This document shows, one piece after another, positions 50,607-60,700 of a stretch of DNA of 64,000 nucleotides. Origin of the DNA: DATHTS01 sp041940425 (lineage in GTDB: Bacteria; Acidobacteriota; Blastocatellia; Pyrinomonadales; Pyrinomonadaceae); assembly GCA_041940425.1 (NCBI GenBank), contig JBGTSF010000020.1:3611-67610 (forward strand). The letters are read 5' to 3'. Under the pieces are notes generated by a model. That model was given only the letters and a program-made list of their open reading frames with translations. It was not told the DNA's origin and searched no databases. How positions within the stretch are numbered: the first letter of the stretch is position 1; every line of letters starts with the position of its first letter. The position numbers were made by a program, and so were the translations under genes.

Positions 50607-53210
50607 TTACAAACCGCTCGCTTCCGATTCCGTAATGCTCAGAAGATTTTTTGATTTGACCAGTGTCGGATGTCCCGGATCGGTAACGGTTGAAAGTTCC
50701 GAATAATTCGCTTTCAGCAAATTCACGGCTTCACCGTATTTTTTTTGATCAATGAGATTTTCGGCGAGGGCGAACTTTGTTTCCGCGACGATATAGTTCG
50801 GATTTTTCGAAATTTTTTCCTGCGCCTTCAATGTTTCGGTTAAAAGCTTATGACCTTCTTCGATGCGTCCTGTTTCGGTCAGGATTTTTCCCAGAACGGC
50901 TTTGGCAAACAATACTTCCCAATGATTTTCGCTGAGCATTTTTTGTTGGATCGAGAGTGCCTCTTTAACCTTTTTTTCAGCGTCGGTATATTTGCCCTGC
51001 ATAAAATAAACGTCCGCCAGTTCGGATAGAGGCTGGGCTGTGAACTGGTGATCTTCACCGACATTGGCGACGAAGATTCTGTGAGATTCGAGAAGTCTTT
51101 TTTCGGCTTCGGCAAAATCGCCCGCCATTTTATAAACTCTGCCGATGAGCTTTTGAACTCCGGCATCTTCCAGTCTGGGCGTTTCCGAATAGTCCTTCAT
51201 TTCTTTTTCGGCTTCGGTCAAATGATCGAGGGATTTTTCGAGATTGCCGAGACTGATATTCAATCCGCCGAGATTTGCCAGCGCGATCGGTTTAACCCAT
51301 CTGTCCGCGCCATCGAATGTTCGGGCTAATCCGAGACTTTCGGAAAAAAGCCGCTGCGCTTCGGAAAAATTTCCCTGATTTTGCCGGATAAGTCCCAGAT
51401 TGTTGGCGGCGATCGCCAGCCATTTCTTCGGATTTTCATCTTCGGCATCGTTTTGCCGGAAATAATTTATCGAATCGAGATACTGCCTTTCGGCTTCCTG
51501 ATAATCGCCCTGCAGAAATAATGAATCTCCCAAGATCACTTTTGTTTTCATAACCTGCGGCGATTCATCCCCGAAAATTTCGGAGAATTTCTCCAACGCG
51601 CTTCGAAGCTGACGCTCGGCTTCCTGATTGCGTCCCTGTCCGACGTAGGTCTTTCCCAGAGTAAATCGTATTTCCGCTTGAATTTCCGGCTCGTCCTTCA
51701 AATCCGTTTCGAGCTTGTTTACTGCGGCATCAATCGCTTCGGAAATCGTCGCGTTCCGATTTTTTTCGGGATTTGAAGACAGCCAGTGCGGATTCGAGAA
51801 ATTCAAAACGTCCTGCAGAAATCCGTTTATCTTTTTCGCTTTGGCGGCTTCCTTGCGCGCCTGCTCAGCTTGCCAGAGCGTCGCCGCGACTCCGCCGAGA
51901 ACGGCGAGTAAGACCAACGCCGCGGCAGCGACCGTCAGGTTGTTTCTTTTGATAAATTTTCCGGCGCGATATGAAAAAGTATCGGGACGCGCCGTTACGG
52001 GCAAGCCTTTCTGATGCCGTTCGATGTCGGCGGCAAAATTCTCGGCGGAAGAATAGCGTCGTTCGGGTTCTTTTTTCAGAGCCTTCAAAATGATGTTGTC
52101 GAGATCGCCCCGTAACGATTTCGGATTTGGAATCACGGCGGATTGAGGTTTTGTTTCGATTTCGGATCGGTTCGTCGGTTTATCTGAAAATTTCGCCGTC
52201 GCGTTTTTCGCATTTTTATTTTTTTCGATCTCGCGCGAATTTAATAAATCCGAATTCTCAAATCCGAAATCCGAAATCCTGCTCGGCGGCGGCGGTTCTT
52301 TCTCGGCGACGGCAATGTAAATCTCTTTGAAGTCGTCTTCTTTTTCCTCGAACGGGCGATGACCGCTGAGCAGTTCGTAAAGAATTACGCCCAAGCTGTA
52401 AATATCGGTCGCGGTCGTTACGCTTTTTTTTCTGAGTTGTTCGGGCGAAGCGTAAGCCGGTGTCATCACGCCCAATTTCGTAACGGTCGCGGCATTTATC
52501 TGCTGAAAATCTACGGAAAGAATTTTCGAGATTCCGAAATCGAGAAGTTTCGGCACGCCGTCTTCGGTTACAAGAATATTCGAGGGTTTCAGGTCGCGGT
52601 GAACGACCAAATTGCGATGCGCGAAATCAACCGCCGCGCAGACTTTTCTGAACAGATCAAGCCTTTTGTTCAAATCCAGATTATTTTTATTGCAGTAATC
52701 ATTGATCGGAACGCCTTCGATATATTCCATCGCCAGAAACGGGATTCTGTCTTCGGTCGTTCCGGCATCAACGAGGCGGGCGATGTTCGGATGCTCTAAG
52801 GAAGCTAGAATCTCGCGTTCGTGTCGAAAACGGCGGCGCAGAGCGGCGGTGTTCATCTCGCGTTTGAGAAGTTTTAAAGCGACTTTTTGAACGAACTTGC
52901 CGTCCGCTCTTTCCGCCAAGAAAACCGCGCCCATTCCGCCCGTGCCGAGTTCGCGGACGATTTTAAACGCGCCGATTTTTTGACCGAGAAGCGGGCTTTT
53001 TTCGTCTTCGAAAAAACTTCCCGAAAACGCGACCGCCGACAGATTCAAAGATTGTTCGGCTTCTTCTTCGAAAGCGAGAAGCAATTCGACCTCGCGGCGA
53101 ATGTCGTCTTCGATGCTTATTTCATTAAGAAATTTTTCCCGCTCCGCAGTTTCGAGTTCCAGAACATCTTCAAGAATCCGGTTGACCTTTTTTCGATTAT
53201 TTTCTTTCAT
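50607..53210 (-). CDS. PknB-type Ser/Thr kinase with C-terminal TPR domain
   Basis: 867 residues from the ATG at 53210 (an upstream in-frame codon at 53327 would run into the sigma gene and is rejected). Residues ~80-400 are the kinase: glycine loop GTGGMGAV (89-96), Lys113, HRDLKPSN with catalytic Asp206, DFG (224-226). An unusual ~55-residue insert (312-366, ISDFGFENSDLLNSREIEKN...) is partly encoded by a mirrored heptanucleotide repeat. A transmembrane helix follows at ~425-446, then TPR repeats outside the membrane. It probably transduces an extracytoplasmic or protein-protein signal. It lies 68 bp behind the ECF-like sigma gene, a pair typical of Acidobacteria. Confidence 0.95.
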   Translation of the reverse strand: MKENNRKKVNRILEDVLELETAEREKFLNEISIEDDIRREVELLLAFEEEAEQSLNLSAVAFSGSFFEDEKSPLLGQKIGAFKIVRELGTGGMGAVFLAERADGKFVQKVALKLLKREMNTAALRRRFRHEREILASLEHPNIARLVDAGTTEDRIPFLAMEYIEGVPINDYCNKNNLDLNKRLDLFRKVCAAVDFAHRNLVVHRDLKPSNILVTEDGVPKLLDFGISKILSVDFQQINAATVTKLGVMTPAYASPEQLRKKSVTTATDIYSLGVILYELLSGHRPFEEKEDDFKEIYIAVAEKEPPPPSRISDFGFENSDLLNSREIEKNKNAKNATAKFSDKPTNRSEIETKPQSAVIPNPKSLRGDLDNIILKALKKEPERRYSSAENFAADIERHQKGLPVTARPDTFSYRAGKFIKRNNLTVAAAALVLLAVLGGVAATLWQAEQARKEAAKAKKINGFLQDVLNFSNPHWLSSNPEKNRNATISEAIDAAVNKLETDLKDEPEIQAEIRFTLGKTYVGQGRNQEAERQLRSALEKFSEIFGDESPQVMKTKVILGDSLFLQGDYQEAERQYLDSINYFRQNDAEDENPKKWLAIAANNLGLIRQNQGNFSEAQRLFSESLGLARTFDGADRWVKPIALANLGGLNISLGNLEKSLDHLTEAEKEMKDYSETPRLEDAGVQKLIGRVYKMAGDFAEAEKRLLESHRIFVANVGEDHQFTAQPLSELADVYFMQGKYTDAEKKVKEALSIQQKMLSENHWEVLFAKAVLGKILTETGRIEEGHKLLTETLKAQEKISKNPNYIVAETKFALAENLIDQKKYGEAVNLLKANYSELSTVTDPGHPTLVKSKNLLSITESEASGL
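52117..52280. repeat. Mirrored heptanucleotide repeat inside the kinase gene
   Basis: GATTTCGGATTTGGAATC (52117-52134) faces AAATCCGAAATCCGAAATCC-type units (52246-52280) in inverse orientation. The part between and including the arms encodes the kinase insert 312-366. Same build as the intergenic STR hairpins at 13081 and 23225. Confidence 0.75.
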
Positions 53211-53278
53211 CAAGGAATTTTTTCCAAAATCTTTACTGGAGTATGTGCGAAACGCGGAAAAATCAAGCCAACTTTTTT

Positions 53279-53851
53279 TTAACTTTCGCTCAGTTCGCGG
53301 AAAAGCCAGAGCCGCGCCGCGCGCCATTTTCTGACGACCGTTCTTTCGCTGATGTCGAGCGCGTCGGCGATTTCCTGATGCGAAAGCCCGCCGAAAAATT
53401 TCATCTCGACGATCTTTGATTGTTCCTCGTTTATTTCGAAAAGTTTTTCCAAAACCGCATCGAGATCGAGAATCGCTCCGGCGCGCTGTTCGAGCGAGAC
53501 CTGCACGTCGTCAATCGAAAAAAGAACGCTATTGCCGCCGCGTTTTTCGGCGGCGTGCATCCGCGCATGCTGGACAAGTATCTGTCGCATCAGATGCGAA
53601 GCGATGCCGTAAAAATGACTCCGGTTTTTCCACTCGATGCCCGAATCTTTGCTGATTTTGATAAACGCTTCATGGACAAGAGCGGTTGGTTGGAGCGTGT
53701 GATTCAAACGCTCGCGCGACATCAAAGCGCGTGCCTGCCGTTTCAGTTCGTCATAGACATAAGGAATCAGACGTTCTTTCGCGTCTGTTACTCCGTTGTT
53801 CCAATCATGAAGAATTTGCGTGATTTCAGAAGTGTTTTTCTGATCGAGCAT
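53279..53851 (-). CDS. ECF-like sigma-70 family factor (TIGR02999 type)
   Basis: 190 residues. Region 2: YDELKRQARALMSRERLNHTLQPTALVHEAFIKI, the HTLQPTALVHEAF motif that marks the TIGR02999 ECF-like group. Region 4: LSHQEIADALDISERTVVRKWRAARLWLFREL, a helix-turn-helix for the -35 box. No anti-sigma factor is seen; control by the adjacent kinase is plausible. It is divergent from the secreted beta-helix gene at 54001. Confidence 0.93.
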   Translation of the reverse strand: MLDQKNTSEITQILHDWNNGVTDAKERLIPYVYDELKRQARALMSRERLNHTLQPTALVHEAFIKISKDSGIEWKNRSHFYGIASHLMRQILVQHARMHAAEKRGGNSVLFSIDDVQVSLEQRAGAILDLDAVLEKLFEINEEQSKIVEMKFFGGLSHQEIADALDISERTVVRKWRAARLWLFRELSES

Positions 53852-54000
53852 AAGTGTCTCAGCAGATTATGTTTAATAAGGGATTTTAACTTAAAAATCG
53901 CAAAACGACAAAATTTTCAAAAAAATTTGTCGCAATTTTCAGAGTTTTCGCACATACACAAACAACGACAAATAAAAATCACTTTTTTAAGGAGAAAACT

Positions 54001-56193
54001 ATGAAATTGGTCAACAGTAAGTTTAAGAATTTTATAACACTAAGCGTTTTCACATTAATTTTTTCGGTCATCGGCGTTTCGGCGGCGACCTTTACGGTGA
54101 CAAACATCAACGACAACGGCGCGGGAAGTTTGCGGCAGGCGATTCTCGATGCCAACGCCGCTTCCGGCGCGGACGTAATCGCGTTTGATGCGGCGGTTTT
54201 CAATACGCCGCGCACGATCACTCTGACGAGCGGTCAACTGACTATCCAGGACAGCGACCTGACTATCAACGGTCCGGGAGCGAATCTTCTGAGCATTTCC
54301 GGCAACAATCAATCACGCAGTTTCCTCATCAGAGCAATAACTACGCCGGTAACGGTAACGATCAACAACATGACGATCAAAGACGGAAATGCCGGCGGCG
54401 GCGGCGGAATTAGAGCAAACGAATCCGGCAGCGATCTTCGCGTCATTCTGAACATCTCCGGCGTTGTGTTCCGGGACAATACGACAAACAGCGGTGCTTC
54501 GGGCGGCGGGATCTTTATGGCACAGTCAACCCACGAATTAAATGTCAATAATTCCATCTTTCGCCGAAACACAGGGAACGGCGGCGGCGGTATCGCTTGC
54601 GGCAGCGGCGGCGGCGCGTGCGTTTCCGTGACGATCACCAACACCCTGTTCGAGGAAAACCAAAGCGGCAGCTTCGGCGGCGCGTTTAATTGCTGCGGCA
54701 ACGGCACGCCGACAGCGCCGATCAATCTCGAAAAAGTAGCATTTATAAGAAACTCTACGGGTGGTAACGGCAGCGCCGTCAGGCTCTCAGCAGATGTGAA
54801 CACGCAGTTTAACTTTAAGAATATAACCGTCGCCCGCAACACAGCCGGTATTGGTGCGGCAATGCAATTTCAGTTCGGCAAATTCAACTTTGAGAATTCG
54901 ACGATTGCCTATAATACTAATCAGGTCAATCACGCGAACGGGGTAGGGATTTACGCGGTTTGGCAGGAAATGAACTACTCCTTCCGCAATACGATCGTTG
55001 CCAAAAACACCAACATAGACGGTGTTGAATTGGACGTAGATATTCGCAACCGCTTCCTTATTTCACAGGGCTACAATATTTTCGGCACGCTGGTCGCAGG
55101 AACAATGGTTGAGGGCAATACGACGGGAAATCAGATCGGCGTAAATCCGCTGCTCGATGCTGTGCCGCGTGAAAACGGCAGTTTTCTCAAAACGCTCGCT
55201 CTTCGTCCCGGCTCTCCGGCGATTGATGCCGGGGATCCGAACAATTTTCTTGCTACCGACCAGCGCGGAATTGCCCGTCCGGTTGACGGCAACAGCAACG
55301 GCACGGCTCTGCCCGACATCGGCGCGTTCGAGAAACGCCCCGAAGATATTATTCCGTCTATCTCGGCGTTCGATTTTGACGGCGACAAGCGCACCGACGT
55401 TTCGATCTTTCGTCCGTCGGTCGGCGAATGGTGGTATCTGCGTTCATCCGACAACGGCAATCAAGCCGTCCAGTTCGGTGCGGGTTCGGATAAATTAGTT
55501 CCAGCCGACTACACCGGCGACGGCAAAACCGACATCGCTTTTTGGCGTCCTTCGACCGGTCAGTGGTTTATCTTGAGAAGCGAAGACAGTTCGTTTTACG
55601 CTTTCCCGTTCGGCTCTTCGGACGATATACCCGCGCCGGGTGATTACGATGGCGACGGACGCGCTGACGCGGCGGTCTTTCGTCCGTCAAACGCCGTCTG
55701 GTATATCTTGCGTTCATCCGACGGCGGCATTACCATCACTCCTTTCGGCGTTTCCGAAGATCGTCCGGTCGTTGGCGATTATGACGGCGACGGATTGACG
55801 GACATCGCGGTTTTCCGTCCATCGGTCGCGGAATGGTGGATTCTCAGAAGCCGGGACGGACTGATCGCTTATCAATTCGGAGCGGCGGGCGACAAAGCCG
55901 TTCCGGGCGATTACACAGGCGACGGCAAAACGGATGCGGCATTTTTCAGACCGGCGAATGGAACTTGGTATGTGCTGCGGTCGGAGGACAGTTCGTTCTA
56001 TGCCTTTCCGTTTGGAAATTCGTCAGACATTCCCGCACCGGGCGACTTTGACGGCGACGGGCGGACGGACGCGGCAGTTTTCCGACCGTCAAATTCGGTC
56101 TGGTATATCAGCGGCACGACTTCCGGCACGCAGTTTATCGGCTTCGGCGCAAACGGCGATCTGCCTGTGCCGAATACTTACATTGTTCCTTGA
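54001..56193 (+). CDS. Secreted parallel beta-helix protein with FG-GAP/VCBS repeats
   Basis: 730 residues. Signal peptide ~1-28 (TLIFSVIGVSAA). Residues ~30-430 are a right-handed beta-helix of the choice-of-anchor Q/polymorphic-membrane-like type (ATFTVTNINDNGAGSLRQAI start; IDAGDPNNFLATDQRGIARP and DIGAFEK end, the common DxGAFE signature). Residues ~450-730 hold six to seven FG-GAP/VCBS units (DFDGDKRTDVSIFRPSVGEW, DYDGDGRADAAVFRPSNAVW). It is probably anchored or secreted outside the cell and could bind carbohydrate; enzymatic residues are not obvious. A perfect AAGGAG lies just before the ATG. Confidence 0.9.
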   Translation: MKLVNSKFKNFITLSVFTLIFSVIGVSAATFTVTNINDNGAGSLRQAILDANAASGADVIAFDAAVFNTPRTITLTSGQLTIQDSDLTINGPGANLLSISGNNQSRSFLIRAITTPVTVTINNMTIKDGNAGGGGGIRANESGSDLRVILNISGVVFRDNTTNSGASGGGIFMAQSTHELNVNNSIFRRNTGNGGGGIACGSGGGACVSVTITNTLFEENQSGSFGGAFNCCGNGTPTAPINLEKVAFIRNSTGGNGSAVRLSADVNTQFNFKNITVARNTAGIGAAMQFQFGKFNFENSTIAYNTNQVNHANGVGIYAVWQEMNYSFRNTIVAKNTNIDGVELDVDIRNRFLISQGYNIFGTLVAGTMVEGNTTGNQIGVNPLLDAVPRENGSFLKTLALRPGSPAIDAGDPNNFLATDQRGIARPVDGNSNGTALPDIGAFEKRPEDIIPSISAFDFDGDKRTDVSIFRPSVGEWWYLRSSDNGNQAVQFGAGSDKLVPADYTGDGKTDIAFWRPSTGQWFILRSEDSSFYAFPFGSSDDIPAPGDYDGDGRADAAVFRPSNAVWYILRSSDGGITITPFGVSEDRPVVGDYDGDGLTDIAVFRPSVAEWWILRSRDGLIAYQFGAAGDKAVPGDYTGDGKTDAAFFRPANGTWYVLRSEDSSFYAFPFGNSSDIPAPGDFDGDGRTDAAVFRPSNSVWYISGTTSGTQFIGFGANGDLPVPNTYIVP

Positions 56194-56250
56194 TGGGCGT
56201 TTAAGAAAATGGGGATTTTGCGGGGAACAAATACTCCCGCGAAATATACA

Positions 56251-56295
56251 AAAAATAAAAAGGCGACAGCTTCTTGCTATCGCCTTTTTATTTTT
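56251..56295. terminator. Bidirectional terminator
   Basis: 16-bp arms (AAAAATAAAAAGGCGA and complement) around a 13-nt loop, between convergent genes. Confidence 0.85.
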
Positions 56296-56309
56296 CACTA
56301 TCGCCCGGT

Positions 56310-57452
56310 TTAATTATCGGGACTCGGTTTCGGTTCGGGTTCGCGCCGTTTGAGCTGCGGCGGACCGTCTTTCGAACTCGATTCGCCGTCAGTCGTCGTG
56401 GTCGTCGAATCCGGTGCGGGTTCGCGGCGTTTTAAGGTGGGTCGGACTTCGCCTTCGTCCACGTCAATTCCGATGGTCGCTTTCGCGTTGGAAGTTCTTT
56501 CGAGATGTTTTTTGACCTTTTGAAATTCCGACGTGCTGATGACGTATTCCTCGCGTTCGGGAAATCTGGCAACCAGCGCAAGACTGGAATCGCGGCGGTC
56601 TTCCGACTGCGGATGCGTCGTGAAAAGTTTGGCGAACGAGCCGGGTTTTTTCTTTTTCTTCGAGGCGAGCTTTTCAAACATCGTCGCCATCGCGGTCGGG
56701 TCGTAGCCTGCCGCATAGAGATATTGAACGCCTAATCTATCGGCTTCTTCTTCCGCGCCGCGCGAGAATTTGAGCATCGCAAGTCCGGCTAAAATGCCGC
56801 CGCCGTTTTGCAGAACGGTGCTGACGATCGGACCGCCGAAGATGATTCCGGCAAGCGCGCCGTAATTGATCAGCGTTCCTTTGCCTTGATTTTCCATCGC
56901 GTGGCGAGCCGCGACGTGCGCGATCTCGTGCGCCATCACGCCCGCTAATTCGGCTTCGTTATCGGCGGCTAAGATCAAACCTTTATTGACGTAGAAAAAT
57001 CCGCCGGGCAGGGCGAAGGCGTTTACCTCGTCGCTGTCAATGACCTTGATCGTAAAGGGAACTTTCGCGTCGGAATGAAGAACGATATTTTGACCGACGC
57101 GGTTGACATATTCCGTAATAATCGGATCATCAACCAATTTCGCCTGCTGTTCGACCTGCAATGAAAGCTGTCTGCCGATCTTCATCTCCGCTTCCTGCGA
57201 ACCGCCGAGCCAGCCGAAAAATTTATCCGTGCCGCCGTTGATCTTGCGTTTGCCGATCATTTCGGGGTTTTCCTTATCGGAAAGCGGTTTCAGCGTCGAA
57301 GTCTGAGCTTTCTCGTCCTTCTTCTGCTGTTCTTTCTTATCCTTATCTTTCTTTTGCGCCGCGACATTTACCGGAGAAACGGCGACCGCGCCGACCCACA
57401 TCGTCAGCAGCAGGAAAAACGCGCCGAATCTACGAATAGAATCCTTATACAT
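56310..57452 (-). CDS. Exported M48 family metalloprotease, BepA/LoiP-like
   Basis: 380 residues from the ATG at 57452, supported by AGGAG on the minus strand and by a signal peptide (FGAFFLLLTMWVGAVAVSPV, ~9-28) ending VNVAAQ. The zinc motif HEIAHVAARH is at 175-184, with the third ligand Glu expected in GAEEEADRLGVQYLY. A charged linker (KKDKDKKEQQKKDEK) follows the signal. The C-terminus is Pro/Asp/Arg repeats (KRREPAPDS). Family members are periplasmic proteases that clear misfolded outer-membrane proteins. The activity is inferred from intact motifs. Confidence 0.92.
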   Translation of the reverse strand: MYKDSIRRFGAFFLLLTMWVGAVAVSPVNVAAQKKDKDKKEQQKKDEKAQTSTLKPLSDKENPEMIGKRKINGGTDKFFGWLGGSQEAEMKIGRQLSLQVEQQAKLVDDPIITEYVNRVGQNIVLHSDAKVPFTIKVIDSDEVNAFALPGGFFYVNKGLILAADNEAELAGVMAHEIAHVAARHAMENQGKGTLINYGALAGIIFGGPIVSTVLQNGGGILAGLAMLKFSRGAEEEADRLGVQYLYAAGYDPTAMATMFEKLASKKKKKPGSFAKLFTTHPQSEDRRDSSLALVARFPEREEYVISTSEFQKVKKHLERTSNAKATIGIDVDEGEVRPTLKRREPAPDSTTTTTDGESSSKDGPPQLKRREPEPKPSPDN

Positions 57453-57626
57453 ATTATTTACTCCTAAAAATCTTTCTCGCCGATATTTGAGATTGTAACT
57501 CTTTTTTTGCTTTTTTAACAACGATTTTTATGATGCGGTAAAAAGTAAAAAAGTTTATGCCGGATATGAAAAAAGTTTGAAATTGCGTAAAAAAATCGGA
57601 TTTCGGCAAAAAAACGGTTTTTTTTA

Positions 57627-57671
57627 TGCCGAAAAATTGGTAAAGTAATAACTGCCGATGATTTTTCGGCA
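57627..57671. promoter_or_regulatory. Hairpin upstream of the large ATPase gene
   Basis: 11-bp arms TGCCGAAAAAT (57627-57637) and ATTTTTCGGCA (57661-57671), 64 bp before the start codon of the ATPase. It may be an operator or a leader hairpin. The rest of the 282-bp gap (57453-57734) is AT-rich with no gene. Confidence 0.45.
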
Positions 57672-57734
57672 TTTTCCGCAAAACAAAAACTCCGGCTGTT
57701 TTTCTCCAGAAAAGTTTTTTTCAAATTCCAACCG

Positions 57735-60700
57735 ATGAAACGAATTCAAGAAAAAGTAAAAGATTTGGTCGAGGTTCGCCCGTATAAAAATCTGCAGGAT
57801 TTTATTTCTAATCCGGCACAGACGCTCGCCGGTTATCATTTTACGGATTTCACCGCCGATATGATGTCGAAATGGCTCGACGCCGTTTCCGATGTCGGCG
57901 AACAGGACGGCGCGGCAAAAGCGCTCGCCGGTTATCGCGGCGTCGGCAAAAGTCATTTTCTGGCGACGCTCGGCGCGATCATCGCCAATCCCGAACTGCG
58001 TTCGCGCGTTACGCAATCGCTCGTCGCCGCCGGCGCGCAGCGTCTCAAACGCCGCCGTCATCCAGTCGCTTACGTCCGGCGCGGAATATATCCGACGCTG
58101 CTCGAAGAATTGAAAGCGGGAATTGCCGAAGCGCTCGAAACCGGAAAGGAAAATCTGAGCGGTTCGCTTTCCGAACTACTGGGTTTTGCGGCGGAGCAGT
58201 CCGGCGAACTGCCGTTTGTTTTGATAATTGACACGGCGTATGAACGCGAAGCCCGCGTTTCGCGCGACGACGGCGCGATGCTCGGCGAGATCGCCGTAAT
58301 CGCCAAAAATCTGAATATGTTCGTCGCCGTCGCGCTCGATGACGACATCGCCGGAGCGGACGGCGTGAATGCCGCGATTGCCGCGAGCTTTACGATTGAT
58401 TATCTCGATCAGGAACATCTCTACAGCATCGTTGACGCGAACGTTTTTCCGAAACACCGCCAGACACAGCATCTGCTTCACGAGATTTACACATATTTCC
58501 GGCAGGTTCTGCCGCATTTTCGCTGGAGCGAACAGCGTTTTTCTTCGCTCTACCCGCTTCATCCGGTGATTTTGGAAAACGCGCCGTTTGTTCGTCTTTA
58601 CGCGCCGGAATTCGCGCTTTTAGGATTTGCGTCCGAAGCCGGAGCGAAAATTCTCGGTCGCCCGGCATATTCGCTCGTCGCTCTCGACGAAGTTTTCGAC
58701 AGCACGGAAAACATTCTTCGCAAGATCGAAGACCTCAAAGAGGCTTTTGAAATCTACGATCAGGTCAACGCGCAGGTCGTCGGGCAGATTCCCGTGATGC
58801 AGCGTCTTCAGGCGAAATTGATCTTAAAGGCTCTGCTTCTTTTATCTTTAAACGGCGAAGGCGCGACCGCCGGGGACATTGCCGCCGCGATCTTGATCTA
58901 CGATGAAAACGATCCGCCGAAAGCGATCTCGGAAGTCGAAAATCTGCTCGATACTTTTACCGCCTCGATCCCCGAAGGCATCACACGCAAAACGGAAGAC
59001 GGACGCGAAAATCACTACTTTCTGAGAGTCGGCAGCAAGAACGATCTCATCAATATTTTGACCGAAGCCGCCGGAAAAGTTTCGCCCGACGCGATTCCTG
59101 CGATCCTGCGGCGGATGGCGCGGGAAAGATTCTCCGATTGGACGCTCTCATCGGACGGCGAAGCGGCGGACTGGATGGATTGCCAGATAAACTGGCGCGG
59201 CGGTCTGCGGCGCGGACGCATTACGTGGAATTGGGGGAACAGATCCGCCGAAACAAACGAAATGCCCGTCAATACGGAAGTATTGGATTGGGAATTAAAA
59301 ATTATTGCTTCGCAGAACACGCTTTCCGATAACGCTCGGGAAACCGAACTTCCGACTGTTTTCTGGAAAACCGCCCCGCTCAGAAAAGACGAAGAAGAAG
59401 CGATTCTCAGATTTTACGTTTTGCTGACGGACGAGAGTCTGCGCGCCGAATACGGCGATCAGATCCGCGCCGCCGGACACGCGCATACTCTGGCGGTCGA
59501 AAAAATCTGGACGAGAATTTTTATCAACGACGGGCGGCTTTCGATTGACGGCATCGAAACGGAATTCTCCGAACCGGCGAGATCGGCGACGGCTCTTTCG
59601 CAGATGTTTTCGATAATGCTCGAACCGCTTTTCGAAGCGCGTTTTCCCGAACATCCCGTTTTTCATCAGCCGCTCGGAATGGCGGAAGTTACATCGCTCG
59701 TCAACGATCTGTTCAGCGGCGCGCGTTCGAATCTGGCAAACGTTCAGGAACTCGCTGAAAAATTCGCCCTGCCGCTCGGACTCGTAACGAATCACGGCGA
59801 CATTCTGATTCTCGAAAGCGAGGAAAAACTCATCCAATCGCCGCTCGCGCGGGAAGTTTTGCATCTGGTCAAACAGAGCAATGAAACGGTTTCGTTGAAA
59901 ACGATCTATCGTCATCTGAAACAACCGCCGTTCGGTCTGGTGCGCGAAGCCCAGCATCTGGTTCTGACCGCATTGGTCGCCCAGCGGCAGATCGAATTCG
60001 TAACGTCGAAAGGCGACCGCATCAACCGCCGTTCGCTCGATCTGAAAATCATCTGGGACGACATCGAAGGCATCGCCAAGCCTTCGAGCAGAGTTTACAG
60101 TAACAAACGCCTGACTGAATGGGCGAATATTGTAACCGGCGCGGATCAGTTCAAAGCGATTGACACGCCCGAAGAACGCATGAGCGTGCAGACCGCGCTC
60201 GAAACATGGCTCGAAGATTGGAAATCGGCGCGGATGCTCGAGCGATTCGATGAACTGCCCGACGAGATTTTGAATACGCGGATGTGGCGGATCTCGGTCA
60301 ACGCCGCGAAAACCTTCGGCGCGGTTGCCGAAACCGTCAAAGCGGTTTCCGACGGTTTTATCCCGCTCGACGAAGCCCTCCACCGCATCGCCGATGCTTT
60401 TACCGACTCGGAAGAAGAATTTTTAGAACGCGCACAAGATTTGGTCGTTCTCGAAGATTTTATCAACGGTGCGCAGAAACGTGAAAAAATCTGGTCATAC
60501 CTGGCAGTCAGCGAGCCGACGAAGGACGAGAATATCGAGAGCTACCGCGAAAAACTTCTCCAACTGCTCGACGAAACCTATCACAACCCGAGCGACGCTT
60601 CGAACAAGGAGATGGAAAAACTCTGGCAGATGTTTCACGACCGTTTCGCCGAGTATTTTGCCGTCAAACACGACACGGTGATGAAATCGCATCATTTGCA

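Noticed and set aside
53211..53327. Longer N-terminus of the Ser/Thr kinase
   Set aside because: It would overlap the sigma factor gene and its residues are not family-like; the ATG at 53210 starts a typical N-terminus.
59295..60383. Long minus-strand frame of 362 codons
   Set aside because: Antisense to the large ATPase gene, Arg/Phe-rich shadow of its codon bias, no start signal.
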